Assembly: GCA_021151805.1 (NCBI GenBank)
Contig: JAGKWN010000035.1
Location: 1 to 37,848 of the forward strand
Length of the DNA: 37,848 nucleotides
Direction of reading: 5' to 3'
Origin: Cytophagaceae bacterium
GTDB lineage: Bacteria; Bacteroidota; Bacteroidia; Cytophagales; Cytophagaceae
The first letter of the stretch is position 1. Every line of letters starts with the position of its first letter. Positions 9,038 to 16,055 of this stretch are shown here, piece after piece. The notes below the pieces were generated by a model. It ran no database searches. It was not told the DNA's origin and saw only the letters and a program-made list of their open reading frames with translations. The position numbers were made by a program, and so were the translations under genes.

Positions 9038-9237
9038 AAATTACAATTCTCTTATCGACCAATCACTAGTGTTTACGGCATTTAACAAACTATTCAAAAG
9101 AGAAACAATATACAGCTATATCAAAAATAAAATGTAATTATAGCGGGATACTTTTCTTCTCTTCGTTACATCAACTTTTTTATTGCTTTATCCTGCTAAT
9201 AAAAATTCTACAACTAAAATATTTTTTCATGTAAAAC

Positions 9238-9264
9238 TTTGCTTAGCATGTGCAGGTAGATTTG
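9238..9264 (+). promoter_or_regulatory. Bacteroidota-type promoter of the repeat lipoprotein gene
   Basis: TAGATTTG at 9257-9264 matches the -7 consensus TAnnTTTG exactly. TTTG at 9238-9241 could be the -33 element, but the 15-base spacer is shorter than the usual 17-23. The start codon follows 29 nt later. Confidence 0.5.
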
Positions 9265-9293
9265 TGTTAATAATTAACTAAACAACTAACACA

Positions 9294-10073
9294 ATGAAAA
9301 AACAATTCTTACTTCCAGCATTATTATTAGCAGGTTTGGCTGCATTAACTTCATGTAAAAAAGATAAAGACGATCCGCTTACTCCTAATACTGATGCATG
9401 TAAAATAGATTATATAACAACAAGTGCCGACTCCACTCAATTAACTTATGATTCTGAAGGCCGTGTAACAAAAGAACAATCGTTTAACAATGCTGATAAT
9501 TCACAAGGCTATACATTATATACATATGCTTCAAATAAAATCACTGAAAAAGAATATGATGAAAATGGCGATGAGACTTCATTCATCGAGTATCATTTAA
9601 ATGGAGCAAACAACGCTGATTATTCTGTAAGTATCGAAGACGATGCAGACAATAACGATACAACATGGTATCAGTACGATGGAAACAGAAGAAATACAAG
9701 AAGAGTAACTAAAAATACAACTAAAATTATTGGAATTTCAACTTCAACATATGATACTACCTGGTATACCTATTCAGGAAATAACCTTACTAAGGTTGAA
9801 GAAAAAATCAATGATGGAGCAGTTGAAACAACTGTCTATTCTTATGGATCAAATGAAGCAAAAACTCAGGTACTTGCTCCTGGCCAGGATTACTCTCCTG
9901 TATTAGGTTTATATGGCGATGTAAGCAACCAATTACCTACGTCTGCAACAATGGGTTCCACTACTGTTACGTATGTATATGAATTCAATTCTCAAGGTTA
10001 TGTAACGCGTTATAAAGTAGTGAACTCAGGCGTGACACAAAGCGATGCGCACTTTACATATGATTGTAAATAA
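9294..10073 (+). CDS. Lipoprotein with YD/RHS-like repeats, function unknown
   Basis: This 259-residue protein has a clear lipoprotein signal (lipobox LTSC, Cys21) followed by an acidic/basic KKDKDD stretch. The mature part contains repeated short blocks of the form LTYDSEGRVT, YTYASNKITEKEYDENG, TWYQYDGN, TWYTYSGNNLTKVEEK and YVYEFNSQGYVTRYKV. These are tyrosine-rich beta-strand repeats similar in style to the YD repeats of RHS proteins and to small Bacteroidota lipoproteins of unknown role. No catalytic motif is visible. It probably sits on the outer membrane or in the periplasm. The gene stands alone between a promoter-like element and a strong terminator. Confidence 0.8.
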   Translation: MKKQFLLPALLLAGLAALTSCKKDKDDPLTPNTDACKIDYITTSADSTQLTYDSEGRVTKEQSFNNADNSQGYTLYTYASNKITEKEYDENGDETSFIEYHLNGANNADYSVSIEDDADNNDTTWYQYDGNRRNTRRVTKNTTKIIGISTSTYDTTWYTYSGNNLTKVEEKINDGAVETTVYSYGSNEAKTQVLAPGQDYSPVLGLYGDVSNQLPTSATMGSTTVTYVYEFNSQGYVTRYKVVNSGVTQSDAHFTYDCK

Positions 10074-10095
10074 TTTATAGCCGTTTATTTTCTCA

Positions 10096-10131
10096 AAAAG
10101 GGTTCATTGTTAAAAACAATGAACCCTTTTT
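10096..10131 (+). terminator. Strong Rho-independent terminator after the repeat lipoprotein gene
   Basis: Sixteen-bp perfect stem (10096-10111 with 10115-10130) with a three-base loop, flanked by A and T runs, so it could act in both directions. Confidence 0.92.
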
Positions 10132-10158
10132 AATGTATTATATTATTACATAAACTAT

Positions 10159-10187
10159 AAATACCATCGCTTTAAACGATGGTATTT
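10159..10187 (-). terminator. Possible terminator for the leftward GyrI-like gene
   Basis: Eleven-bp perfect stem AAATACCATCG/CGATGGTATTT (10159-10169 with 10177-10187) with a seven-base loop. The T-run on either strand is poor, so termination is only inferred from its position 33 bp past the leftward stop codon. Confidence 0.45.
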
Positions 10188-10219
10188 GTATACAAGATCG
10201 GCATTGTATGATTTATAAT

Positions 10220-10699
10220 TTATCGTTGCTTGATCGGTATCCAGATTTCTTCTTCTGAATCGGGATCATTCTTTTTATACTTATCTCCAAGCGCTTCAAA
10301 ATGAAGTCTTGTATCCAATAGATATCCGGATTGCGGTAACCACGTATTAAATATATACTGATAGATCTCTGCTGCGTTACGTGCATCGCCTTTGTATTCA
10401 AAGACCGCATATAAACCTCCGTCTATGGTCAGGCATTCCATCCCTGAAGGAATAGTCTTATAATCTGAAACCTCTACTGCAGCCCATTTAGTAAATTCTG
10501 CAGCTGGATTAAAATGCGTAAAAAAATCAGCGCCGTATCGTTGTACAGAATAAAACGTTGTACCAATACGATTATGAACCTCTTCCCTCCTTGGCATGAA
10601 TTCCTTCCACAATGCTTCGGTTGTATTAGCTAAAAAATTCATGGCACGTGATTTACCAATGAGTTTCTTTTCAATCAAAACTTCAATTCGTGATTGCAT
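10220..10699 (-). CDS. GyrI-like small-molecule-binding domain protein
   Basis: This is a stand-alone effector-binding domain of about 159 residues of the GyrI/SHS2 type, found at the C-terminus of AraC- and MerR-type regulators and in SbmC/GyrI. The final pattern EIYQYIFNTWLPQSGYLLD...FEALGDKYKKNDPDSEEEIWIPIK is characteristic. No DNA-binding domain is attached, so it probably binds a small ligand or acts as a decoy or sequestering protein. The ATG at 10697-10699 is preferred over a TTG two codons upstream. It follows the membrane protein gene by 30 bp on the same strand and is probably co-transcribed with it. Confidence 0.8.
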   Translation of the reverse strand: MQSRIEVLIEKKLIGKSRAMNFLANTTEALWKEFMPRREEVHNRIGTTFYSVQRYGADFFTHFNPAAEFTKWAAVEVSDYKTIPSGMECLTIDGGLYAVFEYKGDARNAAEIYQYIFNTWLPQSGYLLDTRLHFEALGDKYKKNDPDSEEEIWIPIKQR

Positions 10700-10729
10700 A
10701 ATCAATGATATAAAACCAAATGAAACGTT

Positions 10730-11083
10730 TTATGCTTCTCTTTTTTTTGTAAAAAAAGATTCAAATACAGAGTTTGATAATGAAAACACCAAACTGAACA
10801 AGAAGGAGTGCCAGAAATTATCAATATTAAAACCAGTAATCATGTAATCGGCCAGCATCACCATAAAGGTATTGATGATCAATAAAAAGAAGCCCAATGT
10901 AAAAACAGTAATAGGAATAGTAAGTACAGTGAGCAATGGTTTTATAAAAATATTCAGCAGTCCGATCACAGCCACAAACAATATAGCAGCACGCACATCT
11001 TCAACCTCAACAAACCAAAACAAATAGGTGCATCCTAATACAACTGCAACATTAAATGCAATTTTCAAAAGTGTATATAGCAT
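10730..11083 (-). CDS. Phage-holin-4-like (YvlD family) membrane protein
   Basis: This small integral membrane protein of about 117 residues has four predicted membrane helices (roughly residues 5-22, 27-45, 50-75 and 85-105). It has the family pattern LLNIFIKPLLTVLTIPITVFTLGFFLLIINTFM. These proteins are named after a mycobacteriophage holin family, but chromosomal copies are not lytic and relate to YvlD of Bacillus, linked to envelope stress. A TTG at 11107 would add eight residues. I prefer the ATG at 11083 because the TTG overlaps a perfect promoter -7 element (11105-11112). The GyrI-like gene follows in the same direction. Confidence 0.82.
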   Translation of the reverse strand: MLYTLLKIAFNVAVVLGCTYLFWFVEVEDVRAAILFVAVIGLLNIFIKPLLTVLTIPITVFTLGFFLLIINTFMVMLADYMITGFNIDNFWHSFLFSLVFSLSNSVFESFFTKKREA

Positions 11084-11104
11084 AGCTGTTCTTTTAATAG
11101 CATT

Positions 11105-11132
11105 CAAAAGTACAAAAGTTTATGTTTTCCAA
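11105..11132 (-). promoter_or_regulatory. Bacteroidota-type promoter of the YvlD-like gene
   Basis: Read leftward, TACTTTTG at 11105-11112 matches the -7 consensus TAnnTTTG, and TTG at 11130-11132 lies 17 bases upstream, within the usual 17-23. It supports the ATG at 11083 as start. Confidence 0.5.
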
Positions 11133-11165
11133 CATAAACTCCCACAGAAATCCGGAAAAATAAAA

Positions 11166-12473
11166 TTATTCGGGCTTGCCAAAGGTGAAATTCAATCCCA
11201 TACGCGCGTTAAAATACTTAACAGCATATGGATCAAATAAGGCAGGCAGGTTATCGCAGGATAAGTAATATTGAACTGGACCGCCACGTACAACAAACCC
11301 ACCGCCGAGATTAAATAAATTATTCGGCATGACAGAGTAATTCAATGCCACCTGGAGCGTATTATTGATCGTTTGTACAGCACCTAATGTAAACGTTGGG
11401 CGAAGTCCATAATAAATATCAGCAGCCAGAGCAGCATATAAAGTAGTTGTTTCCCGAAGCATATAATTTCCGTTCAGGTAAATGGTTGGTGTAAGCCAGG
11501 AACTATACGCTTTTGAATCTTCTTTCGGTTGAAATACAGCCTTCAATGTGTCGATTACATTTTGCCAATCTGCATCTGCAATATCTGCACTATCACGCAT
11601 CAGGTAACCTGTTGAGGTGTAATCTCCATTTACGCGGTAATTTTTAACACTTCTTTTCCAATGAATAAAACCAATATTGTTTACGTTGCAGGCAATAGAA
11701 ACTTTCTCACTTACTTTATAACGTGCTCCTATATCTGCGGCCAATCCAAGATTGCCAAATCCAAATACATTTTTAGCATTCAGTTTTTCGTCATTGATCA
11801 TACCCGATGTAAGCAGGGTAAATTGCGAATGACCGGAAATAGATAATCCATTGGGATCGGTATACAAATTCGTTTCAGATTCTTTGGTAGTAACGTTCGC
11901 CAGCCCCATCAATAACTTACCTCTCACCCCTACAATCAACTTATCGTTCAGTGAAGTTGAAGCAGCCATAGCAACTTCGCGGTAATAATTTGCTGAAAAA
12001 CGTGTATCACTCAAGTCTGCTGTTTTACCTGCATACGCAGCATTTCCGTTCCAAAGCAGATTCGCGAGGTCGCTGGTATAAGTAACGCGTTGTGTCCAAA
12101 CATCGCGAACACTGAAATGATAAAAGTTCTTTTCTTTCCGGAAGCGCATACTGAAAATATCATAACTGCCGCCGGCATATACCTGGTTGAGTTTATGCAA
12201 TTTCGGAATTACCAAGTTCGGGTCAGCGATGTTTCCATTTACAAGTGCATGATAAGTAAAAGCTGAATTAAAATAATACACCTGGAAAGAACCTATAACC
12301 GGTACTGAAAAGCTTTTTTTATAATGATCCGTTTGTACAGTCAGATCTGTGTAACCAGCCTGAGGAACCCAGGTAAGATATGGAAGTGTGGTTTCCTGCT
12401 GTGCCTGTAGAGATGCCGGAATCATAGCCATGATCAGGCAGCAAAGAAGAGCTATTTTCTTAAAAACTAACAT
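11166..12473 (-). CDS. DUF5723-like outer-membrane beta-barrel protein
   Basis: This 435-residue exported protein has a signal peptide (MLVFKKIALLCCLIMAMIP...LQAQQ, cleavage near 26). The mature chain alternates short amphipathic beta strands rich in aromatic residues and ends in FNARMGLNFTFGKPE, as outer-membrane barrels do. The N-terminal mature region with QVYYFNSAFTYHALVNG and the overall layout resemble the DUF5723 family of Bacteroidota. Its function is unknown. Its start codon lies inside the upstream lipoprotein gene (14 bp overlap), which suggests translational coupling and a shared complex. Confidence 0.72.
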   Translation of the reverse strand: MLVFKKIALLCCLIMAMIPASLQAQQETTLPYLTWVPQAGYTDLTVQTDHYKKSFSVPVIGSFQVYYFNSAFTYHALVNGNIADPNLVIPKLHKLNQVYAGGSYDIFSMRFRKEKNFYHFSVRDVWTQRVTYTSDLANLLWNGNAAYAGKTADLSDTRFSANYYREVAMAASTSLNDKLIVGVRGKLLMGLANVTTKESETNLYTDPNGLSISGHSQFTLLTSGMINDEKLNAKNVFGFGNLGLAADIGARYKVSEKVSIACNVNNIGFIHWKRSVKNYRVNGDYTSTGYLMRDSADIADADWQNVIDTLKAVFQPKEDSKAYSSWLTPTIYLNGNYMLRETTTLYAALAADIYYGLRPTFTLGAVQTINNTLQVALNYSVMPNNLFNLGGGFVVRGGPVQYYLSCDNLPALFDPYAVKYFNARMGLNFTFGKPE

Positions 12474-14097
12474 TGGCTTTTACGTCTATACTAATGTTAG
12501 ATTTAATTTTATAAGAAGAATAGATTTTAACCGGCACGGTTCCATTCATCGCCGTATTAAAAAATGCGTACAGTACAGCCTTCTTCGCAGATGTAACGCG
12601 CTTGTAACGTTGCTCGTCAAAAACTTCTTTGATCAGAACGCTATTTGAAGCTGTTACTTTCCCGTTTCCATCTACAGCAGCAGCTGGTATTAAATGCGGT
12701 GTTGAAAATAAGGAATCAATGATCTTGCCCTGATCATCGATAAAATACATTTGTACATTTGAATTAAGCGGAAATCCGTTCACCATGCCAATATTAAACG
12801 CGGCACTTATGATGGTAACTTCATTACCGTTCCCGGTGATGTCTCCAGAAGGGAATGTTAAATCCGGAATGGTATCCAGCAGAACAAACTTAGTAACTTT
12901 TCCTTCCATGGGTATTTCAACTTCGCCACGGATGCTTAGTTTGCTCTGATCTGTAATGTAATTCGATGCCACACCTGAAGGATTAAGCACAGCAGACATC
13001 TGGTAGAATATTTTATCCGGTGCGGGGTTGAAAACAGTCTGCACATTTGAATTGGTTTTATCCAGCTGAATCGTTGTAGTCTTCGTTTGACCTAGTTCTG
13101 CTTCTGTTGGATAGAGAATCGGAATGTTGGTATTGATCTGTGAACCTGTAATAACAGTTTTTCCTGTGATATTTGAAGAACTAACCAGCTGATTAATTTT
13201 AACGGTAGATTCAGCTCCGATGGAGTTTCCTATAATAACTCTTACTTTCGGATCAGTAAAAAAAACATTGCCGGCATAAGCATTGCCAAATATATCAATG
13301 GCAACAGAGTCATACGGAATAGTAACTGAATATTTTCCTATATACCCATCTGCATAAGAATATGCTATGTTTCTGATACCTGTTGATAATGTTATTTTTT
13401 GTGCTGCTGTAATTGCATTGCCGCTGATATAAGTAACTTTTAATACTGCGTCATACGATATGGTATTCACTTTGGCCCCATTCTCAGAAAGATCAATGGT
13501 ACACCCCGACAAGTCTAAGGAATCTACCACAGTAACCGGCGAACTACCAGTATAATTAAGAGAAACGGTTTTTGTAAGAGCAACATTATTCTTTTTGATG
13601 TATGGAAATGTAATCGCCAACTGAACGTTATGTCTGAATGTAGATGACAGATTAAGAGGTATGGATCCGGATTTGATTTGCACATGTTTCAGCTGCTCTC
13701 CATTTGAGGCCACCAATGTAAATGAATTTGAAAAATTGTGTGAAATGGTTTTTGATACCGGTAAACCGGTAACCTCAGTCGACGTTAATGATACCGACTG
13801 AGACAAATTGATATTTTTAATTTTTAATAAATCCGTTATGTATTGATCTATCAGATCCTGATAATAAACAAATGTGTAAAAGCCATCCGCATCTTCCAGA
13901 ATATTGAGTTTCTTTTTTGATGGATCAATAATGTCTTTCAGCGACAACTCTGCATCTACTAATGGATATAAATACTCCGGAGTAGCATTTGCTAATTTCA
14001 GCTCGCTAAAATCTTTTTTATAGCAGCCGGCGAAAATCATCAAAAAGACCACTGACAGCGCAAAATCTAAAAAAATATATTTGGCTATTGATTTCAA
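12460..14097 (-). CDS. Large lipoprotein of unknown function, partner of the barrel protein
   Basis: This 545-residue protein has a lipobox FAGC ending at Cys25. The mature part starts with ATPEYLYPLVDAELSLKDIID, a segment I associate with Bacteroidota cell-surface lipoproteins that have repeated beta-sandwich regions. No enzymatic motif is visible. The only start in frame is TTG at 14095-14097, because a stop (TGA) sits two codons upstream and no early ATG exists. Weak translation is therefore likely. The gene overlaps the downstream barrel gene by 14 bp. The pair may form a barrel with a surface lipoprotein, but this is inferred from gene order only. Confidence 0.72.
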   Translation of the reverse strand: MKSIAKYIFLDFALSVVFLMIFAGCYKKDFSELKLANATPEYLYPLVDAELSLKDIIDPSKKKLNILEDADGFYTFVYYQDLIDQYITDLLKIKNINLSQSVSLTSTEVTGLPVSKTISHNFSNSFTLVASNGEQLKHVQIKSGSIPLNLSSTFRHNVQLAITFPYIKKNNVALTKTVSLNYTGSSPVTVVDSLDLSGCTIDLSENGAKVNTISYDAVLKVTYISGNAITAAQKITLSTGIRNIAYSYADGYIGKYSVTIPYDSVAIDIFGNAYAGNVFFTDPKVRVIIGNSIGAESTVKINQLVSSSNITGKTVITGSQINTNIPILYPTEAELGQTKTTTIQLDKTNSNVQTVFNPAPDKIFYQMSAVLNPSGVASNYITDQSKLSIRGEVEIPMEGKVTKFVLLDTIPDLTFPSGDITGNGNEVTIISAAFNIGMVNGFPLNSNVQMYFIDDQGKIIDSLFSTPHLIPAAAVDGNGKVTASNSVLIKEVFDEQRYKRVTSAKKAVLYAFFNTAMNGTVPVKIYSSYKIKSNISIDVKANVSF

Positions 14098-14179
14098 GTT
14101 TCAGAATGTTAAAATGTACTTCCAATTTAAGATATTTTTCTGTATATTGAATTGTATAATTCATATTATTTATAGTATT

Positions 14180-14344
14180 ATGAGAAAATTTATTGCTCTA
14201 TCCGTTTTGGGTTGCCTCCTTTCCGCAAGTTGTTTGGCAAATACTACTACCCCGGGAAACCCTAAAAAATCTTCTACTGCGAAACGAATTAAAAAGCAGG
14301 AAAGACATAGAAAAAAACACGAGTGTCCGCAAATAGATTGCTAA
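14180..14344 (+). CDS. Small basic exported protein (54 aa)
   Basis: Translation from the ATG at 14180 gives a protein with a convincing signal sequence (MRKFIALSVLGCLLSASCLA) and a very basic mature part containing KRIKKQERHRKKH, ending in CPQIDC. The signal could be a lipobox (SASC, Cys18) or a type I site after CLA. The frame extends further upstream to a TTG at 14081, but those residues look like shadow translation. It is followed by a strong terminator 23 bp later, which supports it as a real transcript. I know no function. Confidence 0.65.
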   Translation: MRKFIALSVLGCLLSASCLANTTTPGNPKKSSTAKRIKKQERHRKKHECPQIDC

Positions 14345-14367
14345 TCATTCATATCATTGAACCATAT

Positions 14368-14413
14368 ATCCACCTGTGAATTTTAAAGATCCACAGGTGG
14401 ATTTTTATTTTTT
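14368..14413 (+). terminator. Rho-independent terminator after the small basic protein gene
   Basis: Eleven-bp perfect stem ATCCACCTGTG/CACAGGTGGAT (14368-14378 with 14392-14402) with a 13-base loop, followed by a long T-rich run. Confidence 0.88.
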
Positions 14414-14557
14414 ATATAGATTGAATTTTCCTTTTATCCATCGAACCTCCAGCTATTCTCCAGGTTGGATGCATGCAACTTATAACCATTTTCATGTAAA
14501 GCATTTTTTTATTTAAAAAGGCATATTTAATACATAAACATTCAACTGTATTATACT

Positions 14558-15118
14558 ATGAACAGCATCGATCAAAACCAAAAAGAACAGAATCATAAAG
14601 ATTTATCTGATTTGGATTCCGTAAAAAAAATAAAAGAGATTGCAAAAGATCATACGTGCTTCTTTTATACTTCCGAAGGCAGCAAGGGATCAGCAAGACC
14701 AATGACCGTGCAGAAAGTAGACGATGAGGGAAATTTATGGTTTTTAAGCGCTGCAGACAGTCGCCAGAATAAAGAAATTGAACAAAACAGTGCTGTACAA
14801 TTATACTTCCAGCAAAGCCAGCATTCAAAATTTATGCATCTTTACGGACATGCCTCTATTTCTCAGGACAAAAAGATCATTCAGGAATTATGGACACCTT
14901 TTCTTAAAACATGGTTTACAGAAGGTGAAAACGATCCACGGATTTCTGTCATAAAATTTACCGCTAATGAAGGTTATTACTGGGATGTAAAGCATGGCAA
15001 TTTCATAGCCGGCATAAAAATGCTGATTGGTGCAACGATTGGAAAAACAATGGATGATTCCATCCAGGGAGAAATTAAAAATGATTTTGCCCATAAAAAT
15101 CATATATCTCATGGTTAG
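14558..15118 (+). CDS. General stress protein 26-like, PNP-oxidase-fold protein
   Basis: This 186-residue soluble protein of the pyridoxamine-5'-phosphate oxidase-like split-barrel superfamily belongs to the general stress protein 26 group. It shows HTCFFYTSEGSKGSARPMTV, LWFLSAADSRQNKEIEQNSAVQLYF and the C-terminal YYWDVKHG...GEIKNDFAH region. Family members bind flavin or haem-type cofactors and respond to stress; the substrate is unknown. The length is normal. A di-haem cytochrome gene follows 41 bp downstream on the same strand, so the two may be co-transcribed. Confidence 0.87.
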   Translation: MNSIDQNQKEQNHKDLSDLDSVKKIKEIAKDHTCFFYTSEGSKGSARPMTVQKVDDEGNLWFLSAADSRQNKEIEQNSAVQLYFQQSQHSKFMHLYGHASISQDKKIIQELWTPFLKTWFTEGENDPRISVIKFTANEGYYWDVKHGNFIAGIKMLIGATIGKTMDDSIQGEIKNDFAHKNHISHG

Positions 15119-15159
15119 TATATAAACCGCTGTTCATAAGTAACCATGCATTTGTATTT

Positions 15160-16029
15160 ATGCGTACATTCATTAAATTGGTTTTTATGTTGCAGGCATG
15201 GGGAACTTTATATGCACAAAAAGACTCTGTTGTTTTCCAGGCCGGGAAAAATTCGTTCAGGACAAACTGCAGCGGATGTCACAGCATCCACCAGGAAATA
15301 TATGGCCCCATGCTAGGCAGTATTTCAAAAAAACGACCTGAAGACTGGCTGATAGCTTTTATAAAAAACTCCCGAAAAGTGATCCGATCAGGAGATCCGT
15401 ATGCAACAACATTATTCAACAAGTTCAACCAACAGCAAATGCCGGCTTTCGAACATCTGTCTGAAAGCGAAATTAAAGCCATTCTGTATTATATTGAACT
15501 TGAATCCAAACAACCAAACTTGTTTTTGAATGATGCAGCAATGCCTGCTGTAAACAACACCAGTATTATAGAGGGAAAACTTGCATTTCAGGAACATTGT
15601 ACCATGTGTCATTTCATTCATAAGGAAAGTGATTTTGCACCTGCATTGGGCAGTGTAACCAAAAGGCATTCGCGGGAATGGTTAATTGCCTTCATTCAAA
15701 ATTCTCAAAAGAAAGTCAAAGCCAATGACCCGTACGCGGTGCATCTCTATCATGCATTCGACCAACATGTCATGACTACCATGCTATTCCTGGAACCAAA
15801 AGAAATCACAGACATTCTCAATTACATTGAATTTGCTTCCACACAGGATGCTGCTTATACCGGCAAGCTAAACAAAGATGAATACCGCAAACAGGCTGCC
15901 ATAGAGATCCGAAAGGTGACAATGAAGTATTCTGTCATTCCCCTCACTAGCCTCGCACTAATCGTTTTTAGCCTGTTATTTCTGCTGATCTTTCTGTATC
16001 AGGTCTACCGGTTTGTGATTCTTCTATAA
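15160..16029 (+). CDS. Membrane-anchored tandem di-haem cytochrome c
   Basis: This 289-residue protein has an N-terminal signal sequence (to about Ala19), two homologous class I cytochrome c domains and a C-terminal membrane helix (about 258-286). Haem motif one is CSGCH at 37-41 with candidate axial Met94 (QQMPAF). Motif two is CTMCH at 147-151 with Met205 or Met208 as candidate ligand. Both domains share the pattern GPMLGSISKKRPEDWLIAFI / APALGSVTKRHSREWLIAFI and KxxxNDPYA, so they arose by internal duplication. It probably carries electrons on the periplasmic side of the inner membrane. The redox partners are unknown. Confidence 0.87.
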   Translation: MRTFIKLVFMLQAWGTLYAQKDSVVFQAGKNSFRTNCSGCHSIHQEIYGPMLGSISKKRPEDWLIAFIKNSRKVIRSGDPYATTLFNKFNQQQMPAFEHLSESEIKAILYYIELESKQPNLFLNDAAMPAVNNTSIIEGKLAFQEHCTMCHFIHKESDFAPALGSVTKRHSREWLIAFIQNSQKKVKANDPYAVHLYHAFDQHVMTTMLFLEPKEITDILNYIEFASTQDAAYTGKLNKDEYRKQAAIEIRKVTMKYSVIPLTSLALIVFSLLFLLIFLYQVYRFVILL

Positions 16030-16034
16030 CATAC

Positions 16035-16048
16035 CCGGCTCAAGCCGG
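16035..16048. terminator. Short hairpin between convergent genes
   Basis: CCGGC-TCAA-GCCGG lies 5 bp after the cytochrome stop and 7 bp before the stop of the leftward CE4-GH8 gene. T-runs are weak on both sides, so it is only a possible shared terminator. Confidence 0.4.
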
Positions 16049-16055
16049 AAATCAT

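Larger units (their letters stand above)
8987..9293. other. 307-bp intergenic region
   Basis: Apart from the terminator at its left end and a promoter-like element at its right end, this AT-rich stretch has no open frame I would call a gene. A nearly perfect 10-bp inverted repeat, TAGCGGGATA (9141-9150) and TATCCTGCTA (9189-9198), encloses 38 bases. Its meaning is unknown. Confidence 0.5.

Noticed and set aside
9141..9198. Near-perfect inverted repeat that could mark ends of a small mobile element
   Set aside because: There are only 38 bases inside, no target-site duplication is visible and no second copy was noticed in the window.
10730..11083. Phage origin suggested by the holin-like gene
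   Set aside because: No lysin, integrase or structural phage gene is nearby, and chromosomal YvlD-type proteins are common.
14081..14179. Upstream TTG start for the small basic protein
   Set aside because: The added residues do not look like a signal peptide, and the ATG at 14180 gives a complete one.
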